Shown here: positions 15,798 through 27,748 of the stretch, in pieces
Layout of the letters: the number at the start of each line of letters is the position of its first letter
Position numbering within the stretch: position 1 is the first letter of the stretch
NCBI RefSeq assembly: GCF_014650695.1
Contig: NZ_BMVL01000001.1
Span: forward strand, 207,563-271,562
Direction of reading: 5' to 3'
DNA: 64,000 nt
Origin: Streptomyces avidinii
Lineage (GTDB): Bacteria > Actinomycetota > Actinomycetes > Streptomycetales > Streptomycetaceae
Position numbers and translations under genes: made by a program
The notes under the pieces: generated by a model
What the model saw: only the letters and a program-made list of their open reading frames with translations
The model's database searches: none
Told to the model about the DNA's origin: nothing

Positions 15798-16262
15798 TCA
15801 GTCGAGATCGATCCGCTCGGAGGGGCCGTCGTCGGGGCCGTCCTCGCGGGGATCGTGGTCGTGGGAGCCCTGCCGGGGGGCCGGGGGCTCGTCCCGGGTC
15901 CAGCGGCGCTCGTGGCCCTCGACGGCCGAGCGGTAGGCGGCGAGCAGTTCGGAGCCGGCGGCCGCGAGGTGGTCGAAGACTTCCGGGTTGCGCTCGATGA
16001 CGGGCTTGGCGGCGGTCTTGGCCTGGTCGACGATCTGGCGCACCGCACCCTGTGCGGCCACGCCGAACAGCGGGTTGTTCATCCCGGAGACCTTGTCGGC
16101 GACGGCTTCGAAGAGCTTGAACAGCTCCTCGGCGGCGGAGCCGGTGCCACCGGCTCCGGCCTGGCCCTGTCCGCGCAGGCGCTCCTTCTCGGCGGCGAGG
16201 TCCTCGGCGCAGGCCCTGGCCCAGGCGTCGTCGTCGGTGGGGCGGTCGGTGGCCTCGCTCAT
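15798..16262 (-). CDS. DUF5304-type protein
   Basis: A 154-residue acidic protein of unknown function that fits DUF5304. The N-terminal half has a predicted helical core (AAEELFKLFEAVADKVSGM, GAVRQIVDQAKTAAKPVIE, VFDHLAAAGSELLAAYRSA). The C-terminal 40 residues are charged and rich in Asp, Pro and Arg. No membrane span or signal is seen. AGGAG precedes the ATG. It lies between the ArsA-like gene and glkA with short gaps (78 and 61 bp), so co-transcription is likely. Confidence 0.8.
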   Translation of the reverse strand: MSEATDRPTDDDAWARACAEDLAAEKERLRGQGQAGAGGTGSAAEELFKLFEAVADKVSGMNNPLFGVAAQGAVRQIVDQAKTAAKPVIERNPEVFDHLAAAGSELLAAYRSAVEGHERRWTRDEPPAPRQGSHDHDPREDGPDDGPSERIDLD

Positions 16263-16340
16263 GGCGGACTCTCTCCTGCGGCGGCTGCTGGACGTGCGGT
16301 ACGGGCTACCTTCGACGGTACCCGAACGGGGGTACGCGGT

Positions 16341-17498
16341 TCATTGCGTACGCGGCCACAGTCCCGGGTCCGGGGTGAAACGGATGCGGAGCTCCCCCTC
16401 GGCGAGGGCGGCGCCGGAGACGGTGCAGCGGCGCAGCGCCCCGGGGAGCGGAACGATCCTGCGGTGGGGGCCGGCCGTGAGCAGCAGCTCGTCGCCGCGG
16501 CGGACGAGGTCGAGGTCCCGCTTGTGCGCGCCGGGCAGCGGTACCACCCAGACGAGCACCCCGTCCTCCGCGAGCCGGTCCTCGACGGCCCAGGCCCGGC
16601 GGGGTGCGGGCGCCGCGGGCACGAGCCCGTCGGCGTCGGCGAGCCGCTCCAGGTCCTGCGGGCCTCGCGGGTCGCGGCCGAGGTGGGCGAGGGCCACCAC
16701 CGGGAGCTCCTCGGCCCACTCGGCGGCGTACTTCTGCTGCTCGGCGGCGAGCCCGGCCAGCCAGGGGTCGGCGGATTCCGCCGGCACGGTGCGGTTGGCG
16801 ACGAGGGCGGAGACGGGCAGCTGCTGGAGGGCGAGCCCGAGCCGGCCGAGGCGCAGCGCGTCGGCGGCGGCCGGGCCCGGTTCGGCGACCAGCCGCAGCT
16901 CGGTGGTGTCGGCCTCGACGACGGCCTGGACGGCGGCCAGCTCCTCGTCCCAGCGGGCGGCGGTCTCGTAGAGCCACTGCGCGGGCATGGGTACGCCGGC
17001 CAGCTGGGCCAGTACGGGCCGCAGGGCGCGGGCGGCCTGCCTCTCGGCCGGAAGCAGCCGGGCGAGGTAGCGGCGCAGCTGGGCGGGGAGGGCGAGGGCG
17101 GCCACGGTCTGGTGGAGCGGCGGCATGTCGACGACGACGAGGTCGATGCCGGGCGCCGCGGCGGCCCGCCGCAGGGCGCGGAGCAGGGCGAACTGTTCGG
17201 CGCCGGGCAGTTCGGTGATCTCCTCGGCGCCCAGGGGCCGGGCCCCGACCATGCCGAGCAGGGCGGATCCGCGCTGCTGGAGGGCGACGAGTTCCTCGCG
17301 GAACTCCTCGCCGGAGTCCACCCGGGCCACCCGCAGCCCGGCTGCGGCCGGGTCGCCGACCAGGGCGGCGAGCGGGTCGCCGATGTCGCCGGAGAGCAGC
17401 AGCACCCGCCTCCCCCGGCGGGCCGCGGCGAGGGCGGTGGCCGCCGCCACGGTGGTCCGCCCGGCCCCGCCGGGGCCGGTGATCAGCAAGGTGTGCAT
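16341..17498 (-). CDS. ArsA/GET3-like ATPase with altered P-loop
   Basis: A 385-residue protein with the ArsA/GET3 layout: N-terminal P-loop, VVVDMPPLHQTV (Walker-B-like DxPP), an internal helical region and a C-terminal ArsA HSP20-like domain (VPLPGAHKRDLDL). The P-loop reads GPGGAGRTT. The deviant-Walker lysine is Pro and the phosphate-binding lysine is Arg; the DNA codon is CGG. Known ArsA/GET3 proteins use KGG-GKT, so ATP hydrolysis is doubtful. The M. tuberculosis counterpart Rv2184c is recalled as having an intact motif. It lies 48 bp after the START-like gene, a conserved pair. Confidence 0.85.
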   Translation of the reverse strand: MHTLLITGPGGAGRTTVAAATALAAARRGRRVLLLSGDIGDPLAALVGDPAAAGLRVARVDSGEEFREELVALQQRGSALLGMVGARPLGAEEITELPGAEQFALLRALRRAAAAPGIDLVVVDMPPLHQTVAALALPAQLRRYLARLLPAERQAARALRPVLAQLAGVPMPAQWLYETAARWDEELAAVQAVVEADTTELRLVAEPGPAAADALRLGRLGLALQQLPVSALVANRTVPAESADPWLAGLAAEQQKYAAEWAEELPVVALAHLGRDPRGPQDLERLADADGLVPAAPAPRRAWAVEDRLAEDGVLVWVVPLPGAHKRDLDLVRRGDELLLTAGPHRRIVPLPGALRRCTVSGAALAEGELRIRFTPDPGLWPRTQ

Positions 17499-17546
17499 GG
17501 TGCGGGTGCTCCGGTGTGCGGAAAGCGGGGAAGCGGGGAAGCGGGA

Positions 17547-17987
17547 TCAGACGGTCTCGACGCGCTTCTTCAGGCCCGCGAGCGCCCGGTCGATGATGAC
17601 CTTCTCGGCCTTGCGCTTGATCATGCCGAGCATGGGGATCTTGACGTCCACGGTCAGCTGGTAGGTGACCTCGGTGCGCTTGCCGCCGTCGACGGGGGTC
17701 AGTCGGTACGAGCCGTCCAGCTGGCGCAGCATCTGGGACTTGTCCAGGGTCCAGCTGACCTCGTCCGTGCCCTTCCAGGTGTAGGCCAGGGTGTGGTCGT
17801 CCTTGATCGCGCCCGCGTCGAGCAGCAGGCGCACCTTCTCGGCCCGCCCCTCGGCGTCAGTGGCCAGTACCTCGGCCTCCTTCACCTCGCCGGTCCACTC
17901 GGGGTAGCGGGCGAAGTCGGCGATCACGGCCATCACGTCGGTGGGCGCAGCCTCGATCGTGATGCTTGAGCTGGTGTGTTCCGCCAT
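17547..17987 (-). CDS. SRPBCC (START-like, polyketide cyclase/CoxG-type) protein
   Basis: A 146-residue helix-grip protein opening with SSSITIEAAPTDVMAVIADFARYPEWTG, the usual SRPBCC N-terminus, and ending with an amphipathic helix (KAEKVIIDRALAGLKKRVE). The fold makes a deep cavity for lipids or other hydrophobic ligands. It matches Rv2185c (TB16.3) in the mycobacterial block. Ligand unknown. GGAG lies 9 bases before ATG. It heads the run into the ArsA-like gene, so the two products may act on the same membrane substrate. Confidence 0.9.
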   Translation of the reverse strand: MAEHTSSSITIEAAPTDVMAVIADFARYPEWTGEVKEAEVLATDAEGRAEKVRLLLDAGAIKDDHTLAYTWKGTDEVSWTLDKSQMLRQLDGSYRLTPVDGGKRTEVTYQLTVDVKIPMLGMIKRKAEKVIIDRALAGLKKRVETV

Positions 17988-18153
17988 CGCGGTCGCTCCT
18001 CCGGGCTGGGGGTGGTACCTCCCAGCGGCAGCTGGGGGAGTTCGAGGATGTGTGCGGCCTGGGGCCGCCGCGTGAAGGCTACCGCGCGTGTGGACGTCGC
18101 CACTCCAGTGCCTCCCGCACCTTGCCGGAGCCCGCCGCGATGCGGCTTGATCC

Positions 18154-18969
18154 CTACCATTCGAGGACCCAGGGCCGGCCGGTCGCGGCGAAGTGGCCCA
18201 CGTTCACGCACTCGGTGTTCCCGATGCGCATGCGGCGGGCGAGCGGCTGGTGGACGTGTCCGAAGAGGGCGTAGCGGGGGCGGGTGCGGCGGATGGCGGC
18301 GAACAGGGCCTCGCTGCCGCGTTCGAAGCGCCGGGCGACGGTGTCGTAGCAGAGCTCGGGCACCTCGGGCGGGATGTGCGAGCAGAGCACGTCGACCTCG
18401 CCGAGGGCCTCCACCTTGGCGGCGTACTCCTCCACGTCCACCTCGTACGGGGTCCGCATCGGGGAGGGCAGTCCGCCGCCGACGAAGCCGAAGACGCGGC
18501 CCCCGATCTCGACGCGCTGCCCGTCGAGCACGGTGAGGCCGTTGCGGGCGGCGTACTCGGGCCACAGGCCCGGGATGTCGACGTTGCCGTAGGTGGCGTA
18601 CGTGGGGGTGGGGAAGGCGGCGAACATCTGCGCGTACTGGCGGCGTACGGCGGCCTCGATCAGGGACTCCCGGTCCAGGCCGGTCCACAGCTGCCGGCCG
18701 AAGGCGTGGGCCTCCTCGAAGCGGCGGGCGGTGCGCAGCTCGACGATCCGGTCGGCGTTCTCGACGCCGAACAGGTCGGGGAAGATCCCGCGCGAGTGGT
18801 CGGCGTAGTCGAGGAAGAGCACGAGGTCGCCGAGGCAGATGAGGGCGTCCGCGCCGTCGCCGGCTCGGGCGAGGGCTTCGGTGTTGCCGTGCACGTCGCT
18901 GACGACGTGGACCCGGGTGCGGCCTGATCCGCTCGTACCGAACTGCGCTCCCCGCATGCTGCCACCCAT
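18154..18969 (-). CDS. Calcineurin-like metallophosphoesterase
   Basis: A 271-residue phosphoesterase. Metal-ligand motifs are VVSDVHGNTEAL (DxH), LICLGDLVLF (GDxx), YGNVDIP (GN-D instead of GNHE), CSHIPPE and FGHVHQP. This arrangement fits the MPE family active on phosphoproteins, cyclic nucleotides or RNA; substrate unknown. ATG codons at 18969 and 18957 are both possible, and the first is listed because GGTGGG lies a few bases upstream. It is divergent from the acyl-CoA ligase gene. Confidence 0.87.
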   Translation of the reverse strand: MGGSMRGAQFGTSGSGRTRVHVVSDVHGNTEALARAGDGADALICLGDLVLFLDYADHSRGIFPDLFGVENADRIVELRTARRFEEAHAFGRQLWTGLDRESLIEAAVRRQYAQMFAAFPTPTYATYGNVDIPGLWPEYAARNGLTVLDGQRVEIGGRVFGFVGGGLPSPMRTPYEVDVEEYAAKVEALGEVDVLCSHIPPEVPELCYDTVARRFERGSEALFAAIRRTRPRYALFGHVHQPLARRMRIGNTECVNVGHFAATGRPWVLEW

Positions 18970-19148
18970 GCCGCCCACCCTAGGGCCGCCTGGTGACGGC
19001 GGGTAGAGGGGGTGAGAGAGGTGGCCGGACCTGCGGTTACTTCCGAGTCGCAAGGGGGGTCGACTACTGTCGGCGCGTAAGGGTGAGACGGGGTACGTAC
19101 AGAATGTGACGCACGGAACATCTGGCCGGTTCCCCCTATCGGGAACCC

Positions 19149-19165
19149 ACTACCGGTGGGTAACG
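19149..19165. promoter_or_regulatory. Possible TetR-type fatty-acid operator before the acyl-CoA ligase
   Basis: ACTACCGGTGGGTAACG holds TACC-N4-GGTA arms and resembles the TTACCGGCGGGTAA-type sites found before actinobacterial fatty-acid degradation genes. It lies 48 bp upstream of the ligase start. The match is imperfect, and a CCCAC/GTGGG hairpin overlaps it. Confidence 0.3.
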
Positions 19166-19212
19166 TCCGGTCGGTCCACATGGTGGCGATGGCGCCCAGA
19201 GGAGCAGCAGTC

Positions 19213-21009
<1,797 letters not shown>

Positions 21010-21018
21010 TCCGGTCGG

Positions 21019-22701
<1,683 letters not shown>

Positions 22702-22735
22702 TCAGACGTGGCTGCGCAGCGGATTGCCGGCGGCT

Positions 22736-22857
22736 CCGCTGTCGGGGCTCCGCCCCGAACCCCGCTCCTCAAACGCCGGAGGGGCTGGGTCTTGCCGGCG
22801 CTCCGATCCAGCCTCGCCGGCGTTTGAGGCGCGGGGGTCCGGGGGCGGAGCCCCCGG
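22736..22857. repeat. Streptomycete extragenic GC palindrome, copy 3
   Basis: CTCAAACGCCGG (22768-22779) and its exact inverse CCGGCGTTTGAG (22817-22828) face each other, flanked by GGGGCTCCGCCCC and GGGGGCGGAGCCCCC hairpins. It lies directly after the mannosyltransferase stop and probably terminates it. Confidence 0.75.
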
Positions 22858-24000
22858 CTACAGCAGCTCGCGCAGGCGTTCCGCCAGGAGGTCCCAGCGC
22901 CACTTCTCCTCGACCCACTCACGGCCCCGCTCGCCCATCCGGCGGCGCAGTTCCGGATCCTTCAGCAGGGTGACGATCCGGTCGGCCGCCTCCTCCGGGG
23001 AACCGCCCCGGACGACCCAGCCCGTCTCGCCGTCCAGCACCGCGTCCGGCGCCCCGCCCGAGTCGCCCGCGATCACCGGCAGACCCGTGGCCGAGGCCTC
23101 CAGGTAGACAATGCCGAGTCCCTCCACGTCAAGGCCGCCCCGCCGGGTCCGGCACGGCATCGCGAAGACGTCTCCCGCGCCGTAGTGCGCCGCGAGCTCC
23201 GACCACGGGACGGCGCCGGTGAAGACCACCGAGTCCGCCACCCCGACCCGGACGGCCAGCGCCCGCAGGTCCGCCTCGTAGGGCCCGCCGCCCACGATCA
23301 GCAGCACCGCGTCCGGCACCGCCGCCAGGATCCGCGGCATCGCGTCGATCAGCGTGTCCTGCCCCTTGCGCGGCACCAGCCGCGAGACGCAGACGACCAC
23401 CGGCCGGTCCGTCAGCCCGAGCCGGGCCCGGACCTCCGGCCCGCCCGATCCGGGGTGGAAGGTCTTCTCGTCCACCCCCGGCGGGAGTTGGACCATCCTG
23501 GCCGCCGCCCGGTCCGTCACCGCCGAGGCGATCCGCGAGCGCGTGTACTCCCCCAGGTAGGTCAGCGTGTCGGTGCCCTCGCCGATCCTCCGCAGCAACT
23601 GCCGCGCGGCCGGCAGCTGGGCCCAGCCCGCCTCGTGCCCGTGGGTGGTCGCCACGATCCGCCGCGCGCCCGCCCGCCGCAGCGCCGGGCCCATCAGCCC
23701 GAGCGGAGCCGCGGCCCCGAACCACACCGACTCGCAGCCGTGTTCGCGCAGCAGACCGACGGCCCGCCGCGTCACGCGCGGGGTCGGCAGCAGCATCGTC
23801 GTACGGTCGCGGACCACCTGGAACGGCTGCTCCGCGTCGAAGGCCGCGGTGGCCTCCCGGCCCTCCGCGCCGTGCTTCCACGTGGAGGCGTAGACGACGA
23901 ACCGGTCGGGATCCAGCCGGAGCGCCATGTTGTGCAGGAAGGCCTGGATACCACCCGGTCGCGGCGGGAAGTCGTTGGTCACGATCAGCGTCTTGTGCAT
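22858..24000 (-). CDS. pimB: GT4 mannosyltransferase, PimB type
   Basis: A 380-residue GT-B glycosyltransferase. The N-domain starts MHKTLIVTNDFPPRPGGIQAFL. The donor domain has VSRLVPRKGQDTLIDA, VGGGPYEADL and the E-x7-E segment EGLGIVYLEASATGLP. This is the fingerprint of GDP-mannose-dependent phosphatidylinositol-monomannoside mannosyltransferase (PimB', Rv2188c), which adds the second mannose to PI on the cytoplasmic face. Location in the shared actinobacterial block supports it. Another GDP-mannose acceptor cannot be excluded. Confidence 0.9.
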   Translation of the reverse strand: MHKTLIVTNDFPPRPGGIQAFLHNMALRLDPDRFVVYASTWKHGAEGREATAAFDAEQPFQVVRDRTTMLLPTPRVTRRAVGLLREHGCESVWFGAAAPLGLMGPALRRAGARRIVATTHGHEAGWAQLPAARQLLRRIGEGTDTLTYLGEYTRSRIASAVTDRAAARMVQLPPGVDEKTFHPGSGGPEVRARLGLTDRPVVVCVSRLVPRKGQDTLIDAMPRILAAVPDAVLLIVGGGPYEADLRALAVRVGVADSVVFTGAVPWSELAAHYGAGDVFAMPCRTRRGGLDVEGLGIVYLEASATGLPVIAGDSGGAPDAVLDGETGWVVRGGSPEEAADRIVTLLKDPELRRRMGERGREWVEEKWRWDLLAERLRELL

Positions 24001-24023
24001 CGCTGACAACGTACCGGACGCCC

Positions 24024-25139
24024 TCAGCGGAACTGCTCCCGCAGGGCCTCCTGCCAGTCCTTCGTCAGCCCCTCCGGATCGACGCCGAGGGCTTCCCGCA
24101 CCGCCACCGGCCACGGCTCGCGCCCCGCCCTCCCGTACAGGTCGACGAGCGCCGCCTCGCCCCAGCGCCCCGCGACCGTCCGGCAGGCCAGCCAGGCGCC
24201 CTCGTAGGCCCGGGCCAGCGCCTCCGGGTCGCCGCCGAAGGCGAAGTCCTCCGGCCGGGGCAGCTCACTGGGCACCTCGCCCCTCCGCACCGCCCTGGCC
24301 AGCGCCGGAGCGGCCTGCTCCGGAGTGGCGGAGCCACCGCGGTACGCCGCCCAGTCCGCGAAGCCCTCGGAGAGCCACTGCGGGGTGGTGGCGGTGGTCG
24401 CCGCCCGGGTGGCCACATGGGTGACCTCGTGCGTCAGGATGACCCGGCGGCCCGCCGGGCTGAGCTCCGCCCACCCCTCGGGGTTGACGACGACCCGGTC
24501 GGCGGGGGCCGGAGCCGCGCCCACCCGGCCGGTCGTGACGGCCCCCATGCCCCGGTACTCGGCGACCGGGCGGCCCAGCAGCTCCGCCATCCGCTCCAGG
24601 GAGCCGGGGACCAGTACCACCGCCCGCCCCGCCCAGGGACGCGGCCAGGCACCGCTCACCGCGGGCACCGCCCGGTCGGCCTCCGCCGCGATCGCGGACA
24701 GCGTTCCGGCGTCCTGCCCGACGCCCAGCACCAGGGAGTGCGCCCCGCGGGCCACCTCCACCGTGCCCTGGTCCCACAGCTGCGGCAGCGCGCCCGGCGC
24801 CGCCCGGTCCCCGGTGACCCGCCACCGGCCGCCCTCCCGGGCGACGCGCACCTCGCGCGCCGAGCCGGCCGGGGCCGCGTCGTAGCCGCCGAGCCGGTAG
24901 CGCAGCTCCGCCCGGGCCGTGGCCTCGCCACCGCTGCGCCGGACCGCGGAGACCTCGTACGCCCAGCCCTCCAGCGGGATCCGGGCGAGCTGTGCGGGCG
25001 GCGTACGCGCCCAGTCGGCGACGGCCTCCCGGACGTCCCGCTCGGCGGTGTCCGGCGGGGCGGGCGCCCCGCACCCGGCGAGCAGCACGCTCAGCAGGAG
25101 CGGCAGCACGCATACGAGGGACCGGCGGACGGGGGACAT
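24024..25139 (-). CDS. Lipoprotein with HExxH zinc-protease motif
   Basis: A 371-residue exported lipoprotein: signal peptide with lipobox LLAGC (Cys23). After a beta-rich region the C-terminal half has LTHEVTHVAT near residue 240 and WLSEGFADWAAY about 20 residues later. This is the HExxH...E ligand set of gluzincin/peptidase-MA-like proteins. It is therefore probably a surface zinc peptidase or a structural relative; substrate unknown. It lies 23 bp upstream of pimB on the same strand and downstream of two cell-wall hydrolase genes. Confidence 0.82.
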   Translation of the reverse strand: MSPVRRSLVCVLPLLLSVLLAGCGAPAPPDTAERDVREAVADWARTPPAQLARIPLEGWAYEVSAVRRSGGEATARAELRYRLGGYDAAPAGSAREVRVAREGGRWRVTGDRAAPGALPQLWDQGTVEVARGAHSLVLGVGQDAGTLSAIAAEADRAVPAVSGAWPRPWAGRAVVLVPGSLERMAELLGRPVAEYRGMGAVTTGRVGAAPAPADRVVVNPEGWAELSPAGRRVILTHEVTHVATRAATTATTPQWLSEGFADWAAYRGGSATPEQAAPALARAVRRGEVPSELPRPEDFAFGGDPEALARAYEGAWLACRTVAGRWGEAALVDLYGRAGREPWPVAVREALGVDPEGLTKDWQEALREQFR

Positions 25140-25163
25140 CCGACGATCGTACGCACGGGTGGG

Positions 25164-26222
25164 TCAGGGGCGGGTCACCGAGGAGACGGGCATCATGCCG
25201 ACGGGGTCGTAGCGCACCCGGGCCCCCGGGTAGGGGGCGTGCACCACCTGGCCGTTGCCGACGTACATGCCGACGTGGCTGGCGTCCGAGCGGTACGTCA
25301 CCAGGTCGCCGGGGCGGGCCTGCGACAACGGCACCTGCCGGCCCGCGTACCGCTGGGCCTGCGAGGTGCGCGGCAGCGAGACGCCGGCCTGCCGGTAGGA
25401 CCAGACCATCAGCCCGGAGCAGTCGAAACCGGAAGGGCCGGTGGATCCCCACACGTACGGCTTGCCGACCGCGGCCCGGGCCGCCATCACCGCGGTCGCG
25501 GCGCGGCCCGAGGACGGGCCGAAGGAGGGCAGCTCGGGCAGCCCCTCGGAGCGGCCTCCGGAGCGCGAGGAGCGCTCGTAGTCGGCCCGCTCCTCGGAGG
25601 GCATCGCGTTGAGCAGCCGCCGGGCGGCCGCGAGTTTCGCGGTGACGGAGCGCTTGTGCCGGGCCACGTCGGAGCGCAGGGCGTCGAGTTCGGCGAGCTT
25701 GCGGGAGGCCTCCTGGCGCTCCTGGCCGAGTTCGCGCTGCTCCTCGCGGAGTTCGGCGAGCTGCCGGGCCTGGCGTCCGGTCAGCCGGTCGAGGGCGGCG
25801 GCCTGCTCCAGGTACGCGTCGGGGTCGTCGGCGAGCATCAGCCCGACGGCGGGGTCGATGCCGCCGCTGCGGTACTGGGCCCCGGCGAAGGTGCCGAGGA
25901 CGCCCCGCATGGCATTGATGCGCTCCTGGCCGCGGGCCACCGCGTCCTGGGCCCGGTTGACCTCGACGCGGAGCCGGTCGGCCTTCTCGCCGGCGTCGTT
26001 GAAGCGCTCGGTGGCCTGCTCGGCCTCCTCGAAGAGCCGGTCGACCTGGGCGCTGATGCCGGTTCTCGCCCCGCCGCCGGGTTCGTGCGGGAGGCCGGGG
26101 GCCGCGCTCGCGGGTACCCCCGTCATGGCGACCGCGGCCGTGGCCGCGGCGGCGGCGGTGAGGACGGTGATCTTCGTGTTCCGGTCGAGGCTGCCGAGCC
26201 CGGCCCGGCGATGGGACGCCAC
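25164..26222 (-). CDS. NlpC/P60 peptidoglycan hydrolase (first of a tandem pair)
   Basis: A 352-residue secreted hydrolase. It has a signal peptide (residues 1-40, ending ASA-AP), a long coiled coil at about 50-225 and a C-terminal NlpC/P60 domain. Catalytic Cys is in GPSGFDCSGLMVW, His in DASHVGMYVG, and the third polar residue is probably His in GQVVHAPYPG. Such enzymes cleave the D-Glu-meso-DAP bond of stem peptides. The GTG start has GGGAG 9 bases upstream. It parallels its neighbour in every domain, so the two arose by duplication. Confidence 0.93.
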   Translation of the reverse strand: MASHRRAGLGSLDRNTKITVLTAAAAATAAVAMTGVPASAAPGLPHEPGGGARTGISAQVDRLFEEAEQATERFNDAGEKADRLRVEVNRAQDAVARGQERINAMRGVLGTFAGAQYRSGGIDPAVGLMLADDPDAYLEQAAALDRLTGRQARQLAELREEQRELGQERQEASRKLAELDALRSDVARHKRSVTAKLAAARRLLNAMPSEERADYERSSRSGGRSEGLPELPSFGPSSGRAATAVMAARAAVGKPYVWGSTGPSGFDCSGLMVWSYRQAGVSLPRTSQAQRYAGRQVPLSQARPGDLVTYRSDASHVGMYVGNGQVVHAPYPGARVRYDPVGMMPVSSVTRP

Positions 26223-26467
26223 GTGAGACCGCTCCCTTCCGCTGTGCGGGGCCCGGGTCCGCCCTCCGTGGACGGCCGTGTGCCGGGTTCCGCGCTGGCA
26301 GACAGTAGCGGCGCGACCACACGCCGACCAACGACCGCCGGAGGGCGCACATGCCGACGCCCCGCAGGAGACGCAGGTCACCGGCGGGGCGTGCGGTCAG
26401 AGGGAGGGCCTGGAATTCGCCCGGATGGGCGGCGTACGGCGCGTCCCGGACCCGGGGGCGGAGCGGA

Positions 26468-27496
26468 TCAGCCGACCCGGACGCCGAACTGGAACGGCAT
26501 GTTGTCCATGGACTCGTACTTGATGCCGCTGCGCGGGTTCGAGGCGTGCAGCGTCATGTTGTTGCCGGCGTAGAGGCCCACGTGGTGCAGGTCCCCGTAG
26601 AAGAAGACCAGGTCACCGGGCTGGAGCTGGCTGCGGCTGATGCGCGTGCCGTCGTTCACCTGGGTGAAGGTGGTGCGGCTGATGTTGACGCCGGCCTGCT
26701 TGTACGCCCACTGGGTCAGGCCCGAGCAGTCGTAGACGTTGGGGCCCGTGCCGCCGGACTGGTAGGTGAAGCCCAGCTTCGTCTTGGCGGCCGCGAGTGC
26801 GGCTCCGGCGCGGCCGGAGGCCTTCACGTCACCGAGGTCGACGCGCTGGCTGTCGGCGCGACTGGCGCGGGACTCCTCGTCCTTGAGCGCGGAGCGCTCC
26901 TGCGCGGTCAGCGTGTTGAGGAGGGCCTGGGCCTCGGCGAGCTTGTCGGCCGAGGCCTTCTTCTTCTCGGCGAGTTCCTTGCGGGTGGCGTCGAGGTCGG
27001 CGAGCTTGCCCGCGGCCTCCTGACGCTGCTGCGCGAGGGTGCGCTGCTTGGCCTGGATCCGCTGGACCGACTCGACCTGCTTGCCGCTCAAGTGCTCGAG
27101 CGAGGAGGCCTTGTCGAGGTAGCTGTCGGGGTCCTCGGAGAGGAGGAGGCCGAGGGAGGGGTCGATGCCGCCGTTGCGGTACTGGGCGCTCGCCATCGAA
27201 CCGAGCGTGCTGCGCAGGTCGTTGAGGTCGCCCTGGCCGCGCGCGACCTGATCCTGGAGCTGGGCTATCTCCTTCTCGAGCTTGTCCTGGCGCTCCTTGG
27301 CGCCGTTGAACTTCTCGGTGGCCTGCTCCGCCTCTTCGTAGAGCGCGTCGACCTGGGACTTGACCTCGTCCTTGCTCGGCTTCGCCGGCGCGGCGGAGGC
27401 GCTCTGCGCGGTGAGGGCGACGGCAGCGGCCGCGACCGAGGTGAGCACGGTCACACGAGCGCGGGTCGGCTGCTTGGGTCGACGGTGGGACGCCAC
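26468..27496 (-). CDS. NlpC/P60 peptidoglycan hydrolase (second of the pair)
   Basis: A 342-residue paralogue of the preceding hydrolase: signal peptide (residues 1-35, SASA-AP), coiled coil (about 40-210) and NlpC/P60 domain with YDCSGLTQW, HHVGLYAGNN and MTLHASNPR. Both proteins share the segment AQYRxGGIDP in the helical region, and both start with MASHRR. The coiled coil may hold the enzyme inactive or dock it on a partner, as in RipA-type hydrolases. The GTG start has AAGGAG upstream. A TTGAAC-N18-TAGGGT promoter lies about 100 bp upstream. Confidence 0.94.
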   Translation of the reverse strand: MASHRRPKQPTRARVTVLTSVAAAAVALTAQSASAAPAKPSKDEVKSQVDALYEEAEQATEKFNGAKERQDKLEKEIAQLQDQVARGQGDLNDLRSTLGSMASAQYRNGGIDPSLGLLLSEDPDSYLDKASSLEHLSGKQVESVQRIQAKQRTLAQQRQEAAGKLADLDATRKELAEKKKASADKLAEAQALLNTLTAQERSALKDEESRASRADSQRVDLGDVKASGRAGAALAAAKTKLGFTYQSGGTGPNVYDCSGLTQWAYKQAGVNISRTTFTQVNDGTRISRSQLQPGDLVFFYGDLHHVGLYAGNNMTLHASNPRSGIKYESMDNMPFQFGVRVG

Positions 27497-27597
27497 GAAG
27501 GCGAGCTCCTTCTTCCTCGAGCCGCCGAAGAACGCAACTCGGCAGCACCTTCGCCGCCACCCCGAATGAGTGATCTACCGCACGAAGGTTTGAGGAG

Positions 27598-27627
27598 ACC
27601 CTAGTGACCCAGCTGTGATCAGTTCAA
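27598..27627 (-). promoter_or_regulatory. Promoter of the NlpC/P60 gene
   Basis: On the minus strand TTGAAC (27627-27622) and TAGGGT (27603-27598) are 18 bases apart, close to the vegetative consensus. The resulting leader of about 95 nt can pair ACCTTCG with CGAAGGT around a GC-rich loop. Confidence 0.5.
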
Positions 27628-27748
27628 ATCCTGCCGGGAAAAAATTCGGCCCCCGACCAGGTTCTTTACCTACAGCGCACGCTCTGTGCAGGGCACTTGA
27701 CGGTGCGTCCCCCGCGAGTCCTGCCAATTCGGGCATCGGGGCGAGGAG

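Noticed and set aside
14778..17969. A 1063-codon open frame on the plus strand
   Set aside because: It runs antisense to glkA, DUF5304, the ArsA-like gene and the START-like gene; its Ser/Arg/Gly-rich translation has no domain and is a GC-bias artefact.
27497..27700. Possible c-di-AMP (ydaO) riboswitch in the leader of the NlpC/P60 gene
   Set aside because: Some streptomycete wall-hydrolase genes have one, but the roughly 95-nt leader lacks the conserved ydaO blocks; only a simple hairpin is visible.
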